The notes under the pieces were generated by a model. That model made no database searches. It was given only the letters and a program-made list of their open reading frames with translations, and had not been told where the DNA came from. Of a stretch of 64,000 bases of DNA, positions 19,765 to 29,310 are shown piece after piece. The translations under genes were made by a program, and so were the position numbers. The stretch lies in assembly GCA_024398055.1 (NCBI GenBank), contig CP073749.1, positions 1,116,001 to 1,180,000 of the forward strand. The letters are read 5' to 3'. The DNA is from a bacterium SCSIO 12741 (GTDB lineage Bacteria > Bacteroidota > Bacteroidia > Flavobacteriales_G > Salibacteraceae). How positions within the stretch are numbered: the first letter of the stretch is position 1; each line of letters opens with the position of its first letter.

Positions 19765-20445
19765 TTAGTTAGTAGCCTCTGCTTCTTTGTTCTCTGTCAT
19801 CTCTGCAACTGCTTCGGCTGTAGCTGTAGTATCAGCCATAGCTTCGGGAGCTGCCTCTCCACCACCTAAAATTGCTTTGTAGGTATCCGGATTTTGCAAG
19901 GTGCGTACATACATCAATATCTTCCATCTCTCGGTCTTGGTCAATTGAGATGCATGCGATCCCATCATCCCTTTACCGTATGTAACTGAGTGGAACATTT
20001 TTCCTTCTGGAAGATCTTTCAATCCTTTGTTATAAGCCTGAGGAGCACCCAACTCACTGTTGGTTACTACAGATCCGTCACCAGCACCTTTCTTACCGTG
20101 GCAGTGCTGACAGAAACGGCCATACAATACTTTACCTTCAGCAATATTTGCTTCAGTTACCTTTAGAGGATTGGTAAGTGCTGCTGCTGCGTCGTATCCT
20201 TCTGGTGTATTCGGAAGATCGTAAGGAAGATTGTCGGCGCCTCTTGGAATCGTGTTAGCCACAGGCAAACGTGCTTCCATACTATCACCGTACATGGAGT
20301 TTACACCATACGTTTCGTAGGATGGTGAACGGTACATATCCGGCATGTATTCCACTCCCGGACTGTTTTTATCTTCACAGGCAGTTAGTACAACTACTGC
20401 GGCGAAAATCAAGCCCAACGATTTCATATAATCTGCTAATTGCAT
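19765..20445 (-). CDS. actE: Alternative complex III subunit ActE (monohaem cytochrome c lipoprotein)
   Basis: ActE is the monohaem cytochrome c that passes electrons from alternative complex III to its acceptor. The single haem site is RFCQHCHGKKGAGDG, and the sixth ligand is probably in GKGMMGSHASQL. A lipobox (VVVLTAC) indicates membrane anchoring. The reading frame extends to a TTG at 20478, but the ATG at 20445, or the one at 20427 giving MKSLGLIFAAVVVLTAC, is more plausible. The C-terminus ends in a low-complexity Ala/Glu tail. It follows actD by 13 bp. Confidence 0.93.
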   Translation of the reverse strand: MQLADYMKSLGLIFAAVVVLTACEDKNSPGVEYMPDMYRSPSYETYGVNSMYGDSMEARLPVANTIPRGADNLPYDLPNTPEGYDAAAALTNPLKVTEANIAEGKVLYGRFCQHCHGKKGAGDGSVVTNSELGAPQAYNKGLKDLPEGKMFHSVTYGKGMMGSHASQLTKTERWKILMYVRTLQNPDTYKAILGGGEAAPEAMADTTATAEAVAEMTENKEAEATN

Positions 20446-20458
20446 TGAGAAGGGTATT

Positions 20459-20989
20459 TTATTTTTCAAAAACTTCAACAGTACCGGTTCCCTTTAAAAT
20501 GGTCTCCAGTTCTTCTTTGCTAAACTTGCTATTATCTCCAGGAACGATTTCCACTGCGAAGTGATCATCTGTTGTTCTTGGATCTGGATTCTTGGCGGAT
20601 ACACCAGGAAAAGTCCAGTTTCTTACGAAGTAAGTCAAGGCCATTCCGTGAGCTGCACACAATACCGTGAACTCGAATGTAATTGGAATGAATGATGGAA
20701 TGTTTGCCAACAAGTAGAAGCTGGGCTTACCACCAATGTCCATTGGCCAATCGTAGATCATGAAATAGAACATTCCGACCAAAGCCAAGGTAGTTCCGGT
20801 AATTCCGAACATGAATGCTGCAATCGCAATACGTGTCCACTTCATTCCGATGATCTTCTCAATTCCGTGAATTGGAAATGGAGAGTATACCTCGTTGATG
20901 TGAATCCCTTGAGCCACCATATCGGTTGCTCCTTGTTTTAGGATATCATCGTCGTTATACAGACCGTAGATTTTCTTTTCAGTAGCCAT
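20459..20989 (-). CDS. actD: Alternative complex III subunit ActD (DUF3341)
   Basis: This 176-residue protein has the DUF3341 pattern: an N-terminal soluble part with EVYSPFPIHGIEKIIGMK, then two membrane helices (AIAAFMFGITGTTLALVGMF and a second near IPSFIPITFEFTVLCAAHGM), and a short C-terminal cytoplasmic segment (DDHFAVEI). ActD is a small membrane subunit of alternative complex III with no cofactor. Its start is 12 bp after the actC stop. Confidence 0.94.
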   Translation of the reverse strand: MATEKKIYGLYNDDDILKQGATDMVAQGIHINEVYSPFPIHGIEKIIGMKWTRIAIAAFMFGITGTTLALVGMFYFMIYDWPMDIGGKPSFYLLANIPSFIPITFEFTVLCAAHGMALTYFVRNWTFPGVSAKNPDPRTTDDHFAVEIVPGDNSKFSKEELETILKGTGTVEVFEK

Positions 20990-21001
20990 CCGTAATACGA
21001 A

Positions 21002-22375
21002 TTAGTGTTGTTGTCTTTTATAATTGTCACCTGAAGATTTCAGGATAGACTTCAATTCATTCAGTGCAAGTACCGGGAAGGTTCTGGCGTAGAGCAAGAA
21101 CAATACTCCGAAGATTCCAATGGTTCCCACGAAGATTCCGATATCAACAAATGTTGGGTGGAACAAGGTCCAGTTAGATGGAATGTAATCGCGGTGTAGG
21201 GAGGTTACGATAATTACGAAACGCTCAAACCACATACCGATGTTTACGAAGATTGAGATGATGAAAGAAGCGATGATGCTCTTTCTTACTCGCTCGATGT
21301 AGAACAACAGTGGAGTAATCACGTTACAAGACATCATCGACCAGTATGCCCACCAGTAAGGTCCGGTAGCACGGTTAAGGAACGCGTACTGCTCAAACTC
21401 AACTCCCGAGTAGAAGGCGATGAACAACTCGGTCAAGTAGGCAACACCTACCATAGAACCGGTGATTACAATAATGATGTTCATGTACTCGATGTGCTTA
21501 CGAGTAATGTAGTCTTCCAAGTTAACCACCTTACGAGCGATCAAAAGCAGCGTTTGTACCATGGCGAATCCAGAGAAGATCGCACCGGCAACGAAGTAAG
21601 GAGGGAAGATGGTGGTGTGCCATCCAGGGATAACCGAGGTAGCAAAGTCCATGGATACAATCGAGTGTACCGAGAATACCAGTGGAGTTGCCAAACCGGC
21701 CAATACCAAAGAAACTTCTTCAAAACGAATCCACTGCTTAGCTCTACCACTCCATCCGAAAGAAAGGATGCTGTAAATAGCTTTTGGCAAGGTACGTGTA
21801 GCGCGGTCGCGAATGGTAGCAAAGTCAGGAATCAGACCAATGTACCAGAACACAAGCGATACCGAGAAATACGTCGAGATCGCGAATACGTCCCATAGAA
21901 GTGGTGAGTTAAAGTTTACCCATAGAGATCCAAACTGGTTAGGTAGTGGAAGTACCCAGTAGGCCATCCAAATACGTCCCATGTGAATCCCTGGGAAAAG
22001 GGCTGCCATCATTACCGCGAAGATCGTCATCGCCTCTGCAGAACGGTTAATCGCCATTCTCCATTTTTGACGGAACAAAAGCAGTACCGCTGAGATCAGG
22101 GTTCCGGCGTGACCGATACCTACCCACCAAACGAAGTTGGTGATATCCCAGGCCCAGTCAATGGTCGTATTCAAACCCCAAACACCAATACCACGTCCGA
22201 TTGTGTACAGAATACACCCGAGGCCCCATAGAGCTCCAACGGCGGAGATGGAAAAGGCGAGGTACCAAAGTTTGTTTGCTCTACCTTCAACCGGCCCGCA
22301 AACATCTTCAGTAATCTGATGATAGGTTTTATCCCCTAAGATGAGGGGGTATCTGATTTCCGATTCCTTATGCAT
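21002..22375 (-). CDS. actC: Alternative complex III subunit ActC (NrfD-like)
   Basis: ActC is the NrfD/PsrC-type membrane subunit expected to carry the quinol site near the periplasmic face. The protein has 457 residues and about ten hydrophobic helices. Family-typical segments include WVGIGHAGTLISAVLLLFRQ, FPGIHMGRIWMAYW and SIVSMDFATSVIPGWHTTIF. It follows actB after 26 bp and precedes actD by 12 bp. Confidence 0.95.
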   Translation of the reverse strand: MHKESEIRYPLILGDKTYHQITEDVCGPVEGRANKLWYLAFSISAVGALWGLGCILYTIGRGIGVWGLNTTIDWAWDITNFVWWVGIGHAGTLISAVLLLFRQKWRMAINRSAEAMTIFAVMMAALFPGIHMGRIWMAYWVLPLPNQFGSLWVNFNSPLLWDVFAISTYFSVSLVFWYIGLIPDFATIRDRATRTLPKAIYSILSFGWSGRAKQWIRFEEVSLVLAGLATPLVFSVHSIVSMDFATSVIPGWHTTIFPPYFVAGAIFSGFAMVQTLLLIARKVVNLEDYITRKHIEYMNIIIVITGSMVGVAYLTELFIAFYSGVEFEQYAFLNRATGPYWWAYWSMMSCNVITPLLFYIERVRKSIIASFIISIFVNIGMWFERFVIIVTSLHRDYIPSNWTLFHPTFVDIGIFVGTIGIFGVLFLLYARTFPVLALNELKSILKSSGDNYKRQQH

Positions 22376-22401
22376 GGATCAAAACTTTAGCTGAATATTT
22401 A

Positions 22402-25400
22402 TTAAGCGTTTGCTTTTGTATTTCTCACTTTAGTCAGGTACTTCACGTTTGGCTGTGTACCTACTTCCTCGATCACGGCGTATGCGCGATCCAGTTTCCA
22501 GTCAGCACGTACCTTGGCGTCCTTGTCGTTGATATCACCGAAAGTGATTGCGTTGGTAGGACAAGCAGCAGCACAAGTACTGGTTACTTCACCGTCTTCA
22601 ATTGGACGACCCGCTTTCTTGGCGGCCAATTTACCGGCTTGGATATGCTGAACACAGAAGCTACATTTTTCAATAACCCCTCTTGAGCGAACTACTACGT
22701 CTGGGTTCAATACCATACGTGCCAATTCATTCTGAGCTGGGTTAACGTCTGTGAACTTAGGATCTTTGTTGTAGTTGAACCAGTTGAAGCGACGTACTTT
22801 GTAAGGACAGTTGTTAGCACAGTAACGTGTACCTACACAACGGTTGTAAGCCATTTGGTTCAAACCTTCCTCACTATGGGTGGTAGCAGCTACCGGACAA
22901 ACCGTCTCACATGGAGCGTGGTTACAGTGCTGACACATCATAGGTTGGAAAACTACCTCTGGATACTTAGAAGGAACTTCCATTTCTGCATAGGTATCGA
23001 TCATGCCTTTACCTTCCTCAGAAGCGTTTGCCTTAGTAGTATCACTTGAGTAGTAGCGATCGATACGCAACCAGAACATGCTTCGTGTACGGCGAATCTC
23101 ATCTTTACCTACAACTGGAACGTTGTTATCAATGTGACAAGCTGTAACACAAGATCCACAACCTGTACAAGCGTTCAAGTCGATAGACATGGCCCAGTGG
23201 TGACCGATTTCCAAACCATGATCATCCCATAGGTTCAATTCTCTTAGAGGACGTTTTTTACCAACACCGTCCACTAATTCGAGGTCTTTATTCCATCCTT
23301 TTACCGGATCGTTTTTATCAACCGATTTAAAGGTGGTAATATCTGTTTCGTTTACAATCTTACGACCCATCATGGTGTCGTGAGTCTGTACGGAAGCAAT
23401 GGGGTAAGTTTCACCCAATTCCTCAATAGATCCTTCAGCGTAGTAGCTCAAAGTTCCATTCTTGTCTCCCATCAATGGGTAGGCGTTCTGACCCACTTTT
23501 CCAGCAGGACCAGTAACTGTTCTTCCGTACCCCAAAGCTACACCAACAGTACCCACTTTTTGACCTGGAGCAGCCACAACCGGAAGGTTGATAGACTGAC
23601 CATTTACGGTCAACTTAGCCATATCGGCTGGAGTCTGCTGAGCAGTATTGGTTTCGAACTTACCTTCCATGTCTGCCGGGTTCATGGTAATGTAGTTGTC
23701 CCATGAAACTTTAGACATTGTATCAGGCAATTCCTGAAGGTGTGGGTTATTGGCTTGAGAACCATCACCCATAGATCCTTTGAAGTAGAAGTTTACTTCC
23801 AATCCGGATCCACCTGCTTTGATAGCGCTTGCAGCGGCAGCAGCATTTCCAGCATAAACAGCAGGAGTAGCTTCAGCAGCTGGCTTAGCCTGGTAAATAC
23901 CTTCTTGAACAACGCGGTTCCAGAACCCGTCGAACAAAAGCTCACCAGAAGCAGGGAACATATCTCTTTCCCAAACCTGACGCATGTAGTTGTAGAAATC
24001 AGCGTCTTTACCGGCCCAAGTCAACAAGGACTCCTGAGCGGCACGAGTTTTAGGGAACAATGGCTTAATTACTGGCTGTGCGATGGTGTACATTCCGTTG
24101 TACGGATTGTAGTCATTCCAGGCTTCCAAGAAGAAGCGGTCTGGACAAACGTAATCACACATGGTAGAAGTTTCATCTGGACGATCGGCCAAAGAAATCT
24201 TCAAACCTACTTTAGACATAGCCTCAGCTACACCCCAAGAAGCAGGCATCGTGTATAGTGGATTTGCTCCGTAAATGATCAAGGCATCTACTTTACCAGC
24301 CTTCATGTCAGCTACTAAAGCTTTCGCAGCAGCATCGTTAGAAGAACGGGTATTGTTGGCCATATCCAATTTCAGGGTTGATCCATAGTTACCCAACATC
24401 GTGTTGATGGCATTCACCAACTGTTGAACATTCGAATCGTTGCTCCCTGAAACAACCAGACCAGTACCTTTATTGGCCCACAATTCGTTGGCCGCTTGAG
24501 CAATCTTATTGTTTACACCGTTATCGTCGTCGCTCACTTTAGCGCTTCCTGAACCTTGACCAGCTTTAGAAGCGATCGCGAAGTAAAGAGCCTTAGCAAC
24601 AGTTCCCAATTCAGAAGGTCTAACCGCACCACGAACATCGGCGTTAGCACCGGTAGTGGTCAAGTTAGTTTCAAACTGGAAGTGACGAGACATCCAAGCA
24701 TTTTCTGGTTTACGGTTTTTCACGTAACCAATGGAGTTGCTTACCTCATCCAACCAAGAAGAAAGGAAGTCAGCATCCAAGGATACAATTACCTTGGCTT
24801 TACCGAAGTCGTAAGCAGGAATGGAACGTACTCCAAAATCTTTTTCGTTAGCATCGAGCATACCGCCGTTTGACATGGCGTCGTAGTTCACTACTACCTG
24901 ATCAGCAGCACCCTCTTCTTCACTACTGTAAGCAGCAGCAAAATCATTAAGTACAGCCTGAGTAGAAGGACTCATTACAGAACCTGTCAATACACGAACG
25001 TTTCCGCCTTTCATCTTCACTCCTCTAAGGGCAGCGATGATTTCGCGGTCAGCATCCATCATAGAGATGTTAGCTTCACCTTTCTTGGCAGTACGGTAAC
25101 GGTTGTCATCATACAACTCAAGAACAGATGCGTTTGCACGGGCATTCAAACCGCGCATTTGCTCAGGATACTTATCGTTAGCTTTCAAGAAAATCGGACG
25201 ACCTTCACGGGTTTTCACCAATACGCTGGCAAAGTTTCCTCCGCGGAACACGGAAGAGGCATACCAGTTAGCAACCCCTGGAGTAACTACTTCAGGTTTT
25301 ACAACGTAAGGAATCGAGCGAACTACTGGCGCCTCACAGGCAGCCAAGGTAGCAGCACCCAAGCTAAATCCCATAAACTTCAGGAAATCACGACGTGAAG

Positions 25401-25539
25401 TCGAAGTATCTTTTAATACTTCATTTCCCAAAAATTCTTCTACTGGAATTTCTTCGTTGAATTCTTTTTGAGCGCTTTCTAAAAACTTAGGGTCTTCCTG
25501 AAGCTGCTCTAAACTATTCCAGTATTTTTTAGTACTCAT
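22402..25539 (-). CDS. actB: Alternative complex III subunit ActB (molybdopterin-type/iron-sulfur protein)
   Basis: ActB is the large periplasmic iron-sulfur subunit of alternative complex III, descended from a fusion of a molybdopterin oxidoreductase and a ferredoxin-like protein. The 1,045-residue protein has an N-terminal twin-arginine/lipoprotein signal (SRRDFLKFMGFSLG then LAAC). The middle resembles a molybdopterin-binding fold, which in this family holds no cofactor. The C-terminal part has four cluster motifs: CTGCGSCVTACHIDNN, CQHCNHAPCETVCPV, CVGTRYCANNCPYKVRRFNW and CSFCVQHIQ with CAAACPTNAITFGD. It lies 30 bp downstream of actA. Confidence 0.96.
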   Translation of the reverse strand: MSTKKYWNSLEQLQEDPKFLESAQKEFNEEIPVEEFLGNEVLKDTSTSRRDFLKFMGFSLGAATLAACEAPVVRSIPYVVKPEVVTPGVANWYASSVFRGGNFASVLVKTREGRPIFLKANDKYPEQMRGLNARANASVLELYDDNRYRTAKKGEANISMMDADREIIAALRGVKMKGGNVRVLTGSVMSPSTQAVLNDFAAAYSSEEEGAADQVVVNYDAMSNGGMLDANEKDFGVRSIPAYDFGKAKVIVSLDADFLSSWLDEVSNSIGYVKNRKPENAWMSRHFQFETNLTTTGANADVRGAVRPSELGTVAKALYFAIASKAGQGSGSAKVSDDDNGVNNKIAQAANELWANKGTGLVVSGSNDSNVQQLVNAINTMLGNYGSTLKLDMANNTRSSNDAAAKALVADMKAGKVDALIIYGANPLYTMPASWGVAEAMSKVGLKISLADRPDETSTMCDYVCPDRFFLEAWNDYNPYNGMYTIAQPVIKPLFPKTRAAQESLLTWAGKDADFYNYMRQVWERDMFPASGELLFDGFWNRVVQEGIYQAKPAAEATPAVYAGNAAAAASAIKAGGSGLEVNFYFKGSMGDGSQANNPHLQELPDTMSKVSWDNYITMNPADMEGKFETNTAQQTPADMAKLTVNGQSINLPVVAAPGQKVGTVGVALGYGRTVTGPAGKVGQNAYPLMGDKNGTLSYYAEGSIEELGETYPIASVQTHDTMMGRKIVNETDITTFKSVDKNDPVKGWNKDLELVDGVGKKRPLRELNLWDDHGLEIGHHWAMSIDLNACTGCGSCVTACHIDNNVPVVGKDEIRRTRSMFWLRIDRYYSSDTTKANASEEGKGMIDTYAEMEVPSKYPEVVFQPMMCQHCNHAPCETVCPVAATTHSEEGLNQMAYNRCVGTRYCANNCPYKVRRFNWFNYNKDPKFTDVNPAQNELARMVLNPDVVVRSRGVIEKCSFCVQHIQAGKLAAKKAGRPIEDGEVTSTCAAACPTNAITFGDINDKDAKVRADWKLDRAYAVIEEVGTQPNVKYLTKVRNTKANA

Positions 25540-25569
25540 AGTGGAATTGTTACTTAATTGAACGTCTGA

Positions 25570-26820
25570 TTAATAATGACATTTAGCACATTCGGTACCT
25601 CCGATATGCTCCACGGTGAAGTTTTCGATTCCTTCTTCGGCATGGCGCTCAAGTAGCTGCTCGTGCAACTTCTCGTAGTACTCATTACCTTCCATGGCCA
25701 CCTCGGTTTCGCGGTGACAGTTAATACACCATCCCATGGTCAACTCTGAATGTTGCTTCATTGGATACCCAAATTCTTCAACCGGACCGTGACATGTCTG
25801 ACACTTTTGCTTTCCAACCACTACGTGCTGAGAGTGATTGAAGTAAGTAAAGTCAGGCAGGTTATGAATACGAATCCACTTGATAGGCTTAGACTCTTTG
25901 GTGTAGGCCATTTCGTTTGGATCCCATCCCGCAGCTTCGTAAATTTTTGCAATTTCTTTTTCTCCGTCAACCTTACCGGTAGAGATCCCTTTGTGACAGT
26001 TCATACAAACATTCACAGAAGGAATTCCAGCATTCTTACCTTTGTAAGCGGAGTGGTGACAGTAACCACAATCGATTGCATTGTCACCAGCGTGGATTTT
26101 GTGAGAGAACTTAATCGGCTGCTCAGGAGCGTAATCCTGATTCACACCAACACTCTTCACAACGAACCACAATTTAACGGAAGACAAAACCAAGATGAGA
26201 AGAACCAGTGTAGCGAAGGTACGCTTGTTATCAGCGATCCAATCTACAAAGGCTTCCATCATACCCTTACGAGCAGGAGGTTCTTTTCCTTCAACCGTAG
26301 CAGTCACTTCTTTAAGCGAACGCTTGATATCCCCCATGATCTTAATGACCAACAAGAAGATCACCATGATACCCAACAACCAGTAGATGGTGTAGTCAGG
26401 CTGCTCGACAGTAACCACATCCCCACCCGGAGGCTTTGGCGGATCAACCGGCTTCCAATCACGGATATAATCTAACACCGCATCAACCTCAGCATCAGAA
26501 AGCGCCATAGCAGTCATCACACTCTTGTTGTACGTCTCGAATAATTCCTGAACATATGCATGATCAGGATTATCCTTCAGATACTGTGTTGAATTCTTGA
26601 TCCAGGCACGCATTCTATCGCGGTCTCCCTCCCAACGTTCCTCTGCACCTAAAAGAGCGGGCCCAATGGACTTTTTATCCATCTTATGGCAGGCCGCACA
26701 GTTTGAATTAAATAGTTTCTCGCCGTCCTGTGCTACAGCCTTTCCCGAAGAAAATAAAAGCGCTGTAACTAAGAGAAATAGACAGGAAATATGCGAAATC
26801 GACTTGAAGAAAATCCTCAT
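25570..26820 (-). CDS. actA: Alternative complex III subunit ActA (six-haem cytochrome c)
   Basis: ActA is the multihaem cytochrome of alternative complex III. The 416-residue protein contains six CxxCH sites (CAACH, CGYCH, CMNCH, CQTCH, CINCH, CAKCH). The first lies in an N-terminal monohaem cytochrome c domain preceded by a signal peptide. Two hydrophobic helices (TIYWLLGIMVIFLLVIKIMG and FATLVLLILVLSSVKLWFVV) separate it from the cytochrome c3-like domain with the other five haems. This fusion with an additional monohaem domain is seen in Bacteroidota ActA. It is the first gene of the eight-gene respiratory operon. Confidence 0.96.
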   Translation of the reverse strand: MRIFFKSISHISCLFLLVTALLFSSGKAVAQDGEKLFNSNCAACHKMDKKSIGPALLGAEERWEGDRDRMRAWIKNSTQYLKDNPDHAYVQELFETYNKSVMTAMALSDAEVDAVLDYIRDWKPVDPPKPPGGDVVTVEQPDYTIYWLLGIMVIFLLVIKIMGDIKRSLKEVTATVEGKEPPARKGMMEAFVDWIADNKRTFATLVLLILVLSSVKLWFVVKSVGVNQDYAPEQPIKFSHKIHAGDNAIDCGYCHHSAYKGKNAGIPSVNVCMNCHKGISTGKVDGEKEIAKIYEAAGWDPNEMAYTKESKPIKWIRIHNLPDFTYFNHSQHVVVGKQKCQTCHGPVEEFGYPMKQHSELTMGWCINCHRETEVAMEGNEYYEKLHEQLLERHAEEGIENFTVEHIGGTECAKCHY

Positions 26821-26876
26821 TATTTTTCAGGTTTTTATCGAAAAAATCTTACTTAAACCCCAGTTTTATCAAGCGG

Positions 26877-26884
26877 CAAATTTA
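26877..26884 (-). promoter_or_regulatory. -7 element before the act-cta operon
   Basis: The minus strand reads TAAATTTG, an exact match to the Bacteroidota -7 consensus TAnnTTTG, about 57 bp upstream of the actA ATG. No clear -33 TTTG is seen at the usual spacing. The surrounding cggcaaattta also precedes the tRNA-Arg gene. Confidence 0.5.
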
Positions 26885-27036
26885 TAACAAACGTTAACAT
26901 GGCCTCGGAAGGGTGACGAAAATCAGCTTTGGGTAAAATAATTTAGAACAATTCTAAACAAGGCCATCTCTTTCCCGCATTCCACCTGAGCCTTCTTGTT
27001 TTTATGTAACTAACAATCGGGCACGATTTTAGTTAG

Positions 27037-27044
27037 TATTTTTG
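27037..27044 (+). promoter_or_regulatory. -7 element before the SPOR gene
   Basis: TATTTTTG is an exact TAnnTTTG match 16 bp before the ATG at 27060, giving a very short leader. There is no convincing -33 element. Confidence 0.4.
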
Positions 27045-27059
27045 CTCAAAATTGAGGGT

Positions 27060-27626
27060 ATGAATCGCACTATTTCCAATACAGTTGTCCTTACCATTTT
27101 TAGTACTTGCTTCTATTTTTCGGCCCAGGCTCAGGTTCCTGAAGGGGTCGGATATGGACTTCCGGTAATGGAAGAGTCGGAAGGATTGACCCAATATGGT
27201 GACGAGCGCATTCTCCAACTCAAAGATCGCTACGTTAGAAGCCATGAGGGCAAAGAAGAAATTGCCGGTTATCGGATTCAACTTTTCTCTTCTTCCGGAG
27301 CCAACAGTTGGAATAAGGCCAATGAGGTACAAGAGGAGTTTCTCACCATCTATCCTGACCTACCTTGCTACATTGAATTCCTGGAGCCCAGTTTTAAGGT
27401 CCGCATTGGAGACTACCGTTCTCGCTTGGACGCGGAGCGCTTCTTTGTGGAACTCAAAGAGAACTTTCCAGACGCGTTTATCGTGAGCACCCAAATCAAA
27501 TGGCCAGAATTAAGCATTGAACAAAAAGAGGAAGAAGAGGAAAACAAGCCCTACGTATACCCTCCGGATGGCGCCCCTGATCAGCCAATCACTCCTGGTG
27601 GCGGCGAGGACCCTCGGAATCGTTAA
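27060..27626 (+). CDS. Exported SPOR-domain protein
   Basis: SPOR domains bind denuded peptidoglycan glycan strands, often at division sites. ATG at 27060 gives a signal peptide ending in YFSAQAQ; the frame extends a little further to a TTG that would spoil it. After about 60 residues comes the SPOR fold: IAGYRIQLFSSSGANSWNKA, then SFKVRIGDYRSRLDAERFFV and DAFIVSTQIKWPE. The C-terminal 30 residues are acidic and proline-rich, probably disordered. Length is 188 residues. No division or wall genes are adjacent. Confidence 0.86.
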   Translation: MNRTISNTVVLTIFSTCFYFSAQAQVPEGVGYGLPVMEESEGLTQYGDERILQLKDRYVRSHEGKEEIAGYRIQLFSSSGANSWNKANEVQEEFLTIYPDLPCYIEFLEPSFKVRIGDYRSRLDAERFFVELKENFPDAFIVSTQIKWPELSIEQKEEEEENKPYVYPPDGAPDQPITPGGGEDPRNR

Positions 27627-27640
27627 AGCCTGAACATACT

Positions 27641-27683
27641 CAGGTGCGCGTTTAACCAGGTACGCGTTTAAACGCGCACCTGG
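27641..27683. repeat. REP-like palindromic element, copy 1
   Basis: Three versions of a CAGGTRCGCGTTTAA unit lie here: two direct (27641-27655 and 27657-27671, one mismatch) and one inverted. The second direct copy and the inverted copy form a 28-bp palindrome (27656-27683) with one mismatched pair. A related element lies past the next gene at 29245-29290. It could also end transcription of the SPOR gene, but there is no T-run. Confidence 0.7.
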
Positions 27684-27813
27684 ATTTCTCGGCATTCCAA
27701 CATTTCAGAGCTACCTTACCCGTTAACCCACTTTTCTGCCAGCTCATCGATTATTTTAGAATTCACCTTTGGTGTGCGATAAATTGGCGCGCTTAAAATC
27801 AAAATTCTAAACT

Positions 27814-29235
27814 ATGAACCAATTGCTTACCCGATTCCTTATACTCATTATTGCCCTTGGAGCGGCCTGCCAGATGCATGCACAAATCTGGAATGAGATA
27901 GCCAAATTCAATTCTCCTGACACGACTCCGAATAACCGATTTGGTCATTCCTTGGATATATCCGGAGTTTATGCAGTTGTGGGCTCACCCTTTATCGGCG
28001 CTAATCCAAACGTTCAAGGCAAGGCATACATCTATAAATGGGATGGAACGAATTGGAATCTCGACCAAACTCTAATGGCCTCTGATGGCAGGCCCAACGA
28101 TCTTTTTGGGAGTTCGGTAGGCATCGAGGGAAACACACTTGTAGTTGGCGCCAGTAACGGTATGAGCATTGGAGATTCGTCCGGAGCCGCCTATGTATTC
28201 GAAATGCAGGGCAACTCCTGGGTACAGCAACAGATACTGGTTGATTCCTTAAACCACTCCTTTAAAATGTCGAGTGAATTTGGAAGTGCAGTAGACGTTC
28301 ATCAAAACATGATTGCGGTGGGAGACTACATGTCCCCTCACAATAGCTCCACTACTCCAAATTCCGGTGCTGTTTTTCTATTTGAAAGGAACCAAAATAC
28401 CTGGACTCAAAAGCAAATGATCACCGCTGCCGACGCCAACCTCTCAAACAACTTTGGAGCGTCTGTTACTTTGAGTGACTCGAATCTTCTAATTGGAGAA
28501 TCTACCTCCAACGAAGTAATCGCCTTTGAAAAAACCAATGGAGTATTCAGCAAAACGGAGCGGGTGGTCAAAGAAGCCAGCATAGTTGGTCCGGATGTAG
28601 GAGACCACATTTCCGTTTATGACAACCTGGCCATTGTAAGTGCCCGGTCGGACAATTCTGACACAACACTTTATGGTGGATTGGTATACCAAAAGAATGC
28701 CGGGTCCTGGCAGCAAACGGCTAAGCTTAGATGTCCACCCCGAACTGGTGGTGAAGTGGTAGTAGCCTGTTCGACTAAGACTGCAGTGGTAGGCATGAGT
28801 GGTAAAATCGAAATGTTTGAATCATCCAATGGATCATTTAACCGTACAAATCAAATGGTTCCGAGCGATAGAAACAGCCTTCCTGTAAACGATCTCGCCC
28901 TACACCTGGGCTGGGTAATTGCCGGCAACTCAGTGGATGGCGTGGTCTATATATTTAATACCTTTCCTCCAAGCACTTCTACTGAGGACCTAGGAGAACC
29001 CTCAAACTCCACACTTCGGGTATACCCCAATCCAAGCACGGGAACGGTTTATATAGAATCGCCAAACTCCCCGATTTCAACAGTGAAGGTATACGCCAGT
29101 AACGGCATCCTCCTAACCACCTATTTAAGCCATGAATGGTCCGGTCAACTGGATTTACCTGAGGACAAAGGACTATACCTTATTGAGGTTTCAAACGGAA
29201 ATCAAACGGACTGGAAAAAGGTTATTCGACGTTAG
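27814..29235 (+). CDS. T9SS-secreted FG-GAP repeat protein
   Basis: The 473-residue protein has a signal peptide ending in QMHAQ and then repeated segments of the FG-GAP beta-propeller type (for example NRFGHSLDISGVYAVVGSPF and DLFGSSVGIEGNTLVVGAS), suggesting a single propeller. The last 75 residues form a type A T9SS sorting domain (LRVYPNPSTGTVYIE, then GLYLIEV and a basic end), so SprA is the expected exporter. The role at the surface is unknown. The gene sits between two related palindromic elements. There is no operon partner. Confidence 0.87.
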   Translation: MNQLLTRFLILIIALGAACQMHAQIWNEIAKFNSPDTTPNNRFGHSLDISGVYAVVGSPFIGANPNVQGKAYIYKWDGTNWNLDQTLMASDGRPNDLFGSSVGIEGNTLVVGASNGMSIGDSSGAAYVFEMQGNSWVQQQILVDSLNHSFKMSSEFGSAVDVHQNMIAVGDYMSPHNSSTTPNSGAVFLFERNQNTWTQKQMITAADANLSNNFGASVTLSDSNLLIGESTSNEVIAFEKTNGVFSKTERVVKEASIVGPDVGDHISVYDNLAIVSARSDNSDTTLYGGLVYQKNAGSWQQTAKLRCPPRTGGEVVVACSTKTAVVGMSGKIEMFESSNGSFNRTNQMVPSDRNSLPVNDLALHLGWVIAGNSVDGVVYIFNTFPPSTSTEDLGEPSNSTLRVYPNPSTGTVYIESPNSPISTVKVYASNGILLTTYLSHEWSGQLDLPEDKGLYLIEVSNGNQTDWKKVIRR

Positions 29236-29244
29236 ACTGATCTA

Positions 29245-29290
29245 ACTCAGCTACGCGTTTAGACACGCACCTGAGTTAAACGCGTACCTA
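29245..29290. repeat. REP-like palindromic element, copy 2
   Basis: Arms CTCAGCTACGCGTTTA and TTAAACGCGTACCTAAG are inverted copies with two mismatches. The same CAGGTACGCGTTTAA-type unit occurs upstream of the FG-GAP gene at 27641-27683. A second, overlapping inverted repeat (AACTCAG/CTGAGTT) means the site can fold in more than one way. Confidence 0.65.
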
Positions 29291-29310
29291 AGCTTAAACA
29301 CCAAAAACAA

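Noticed and set aside
25750-26475. A 241-codon plus-strand frame
   Set aside because: It is antisense to actA, whose six haem motifs prove the other strand is coding.
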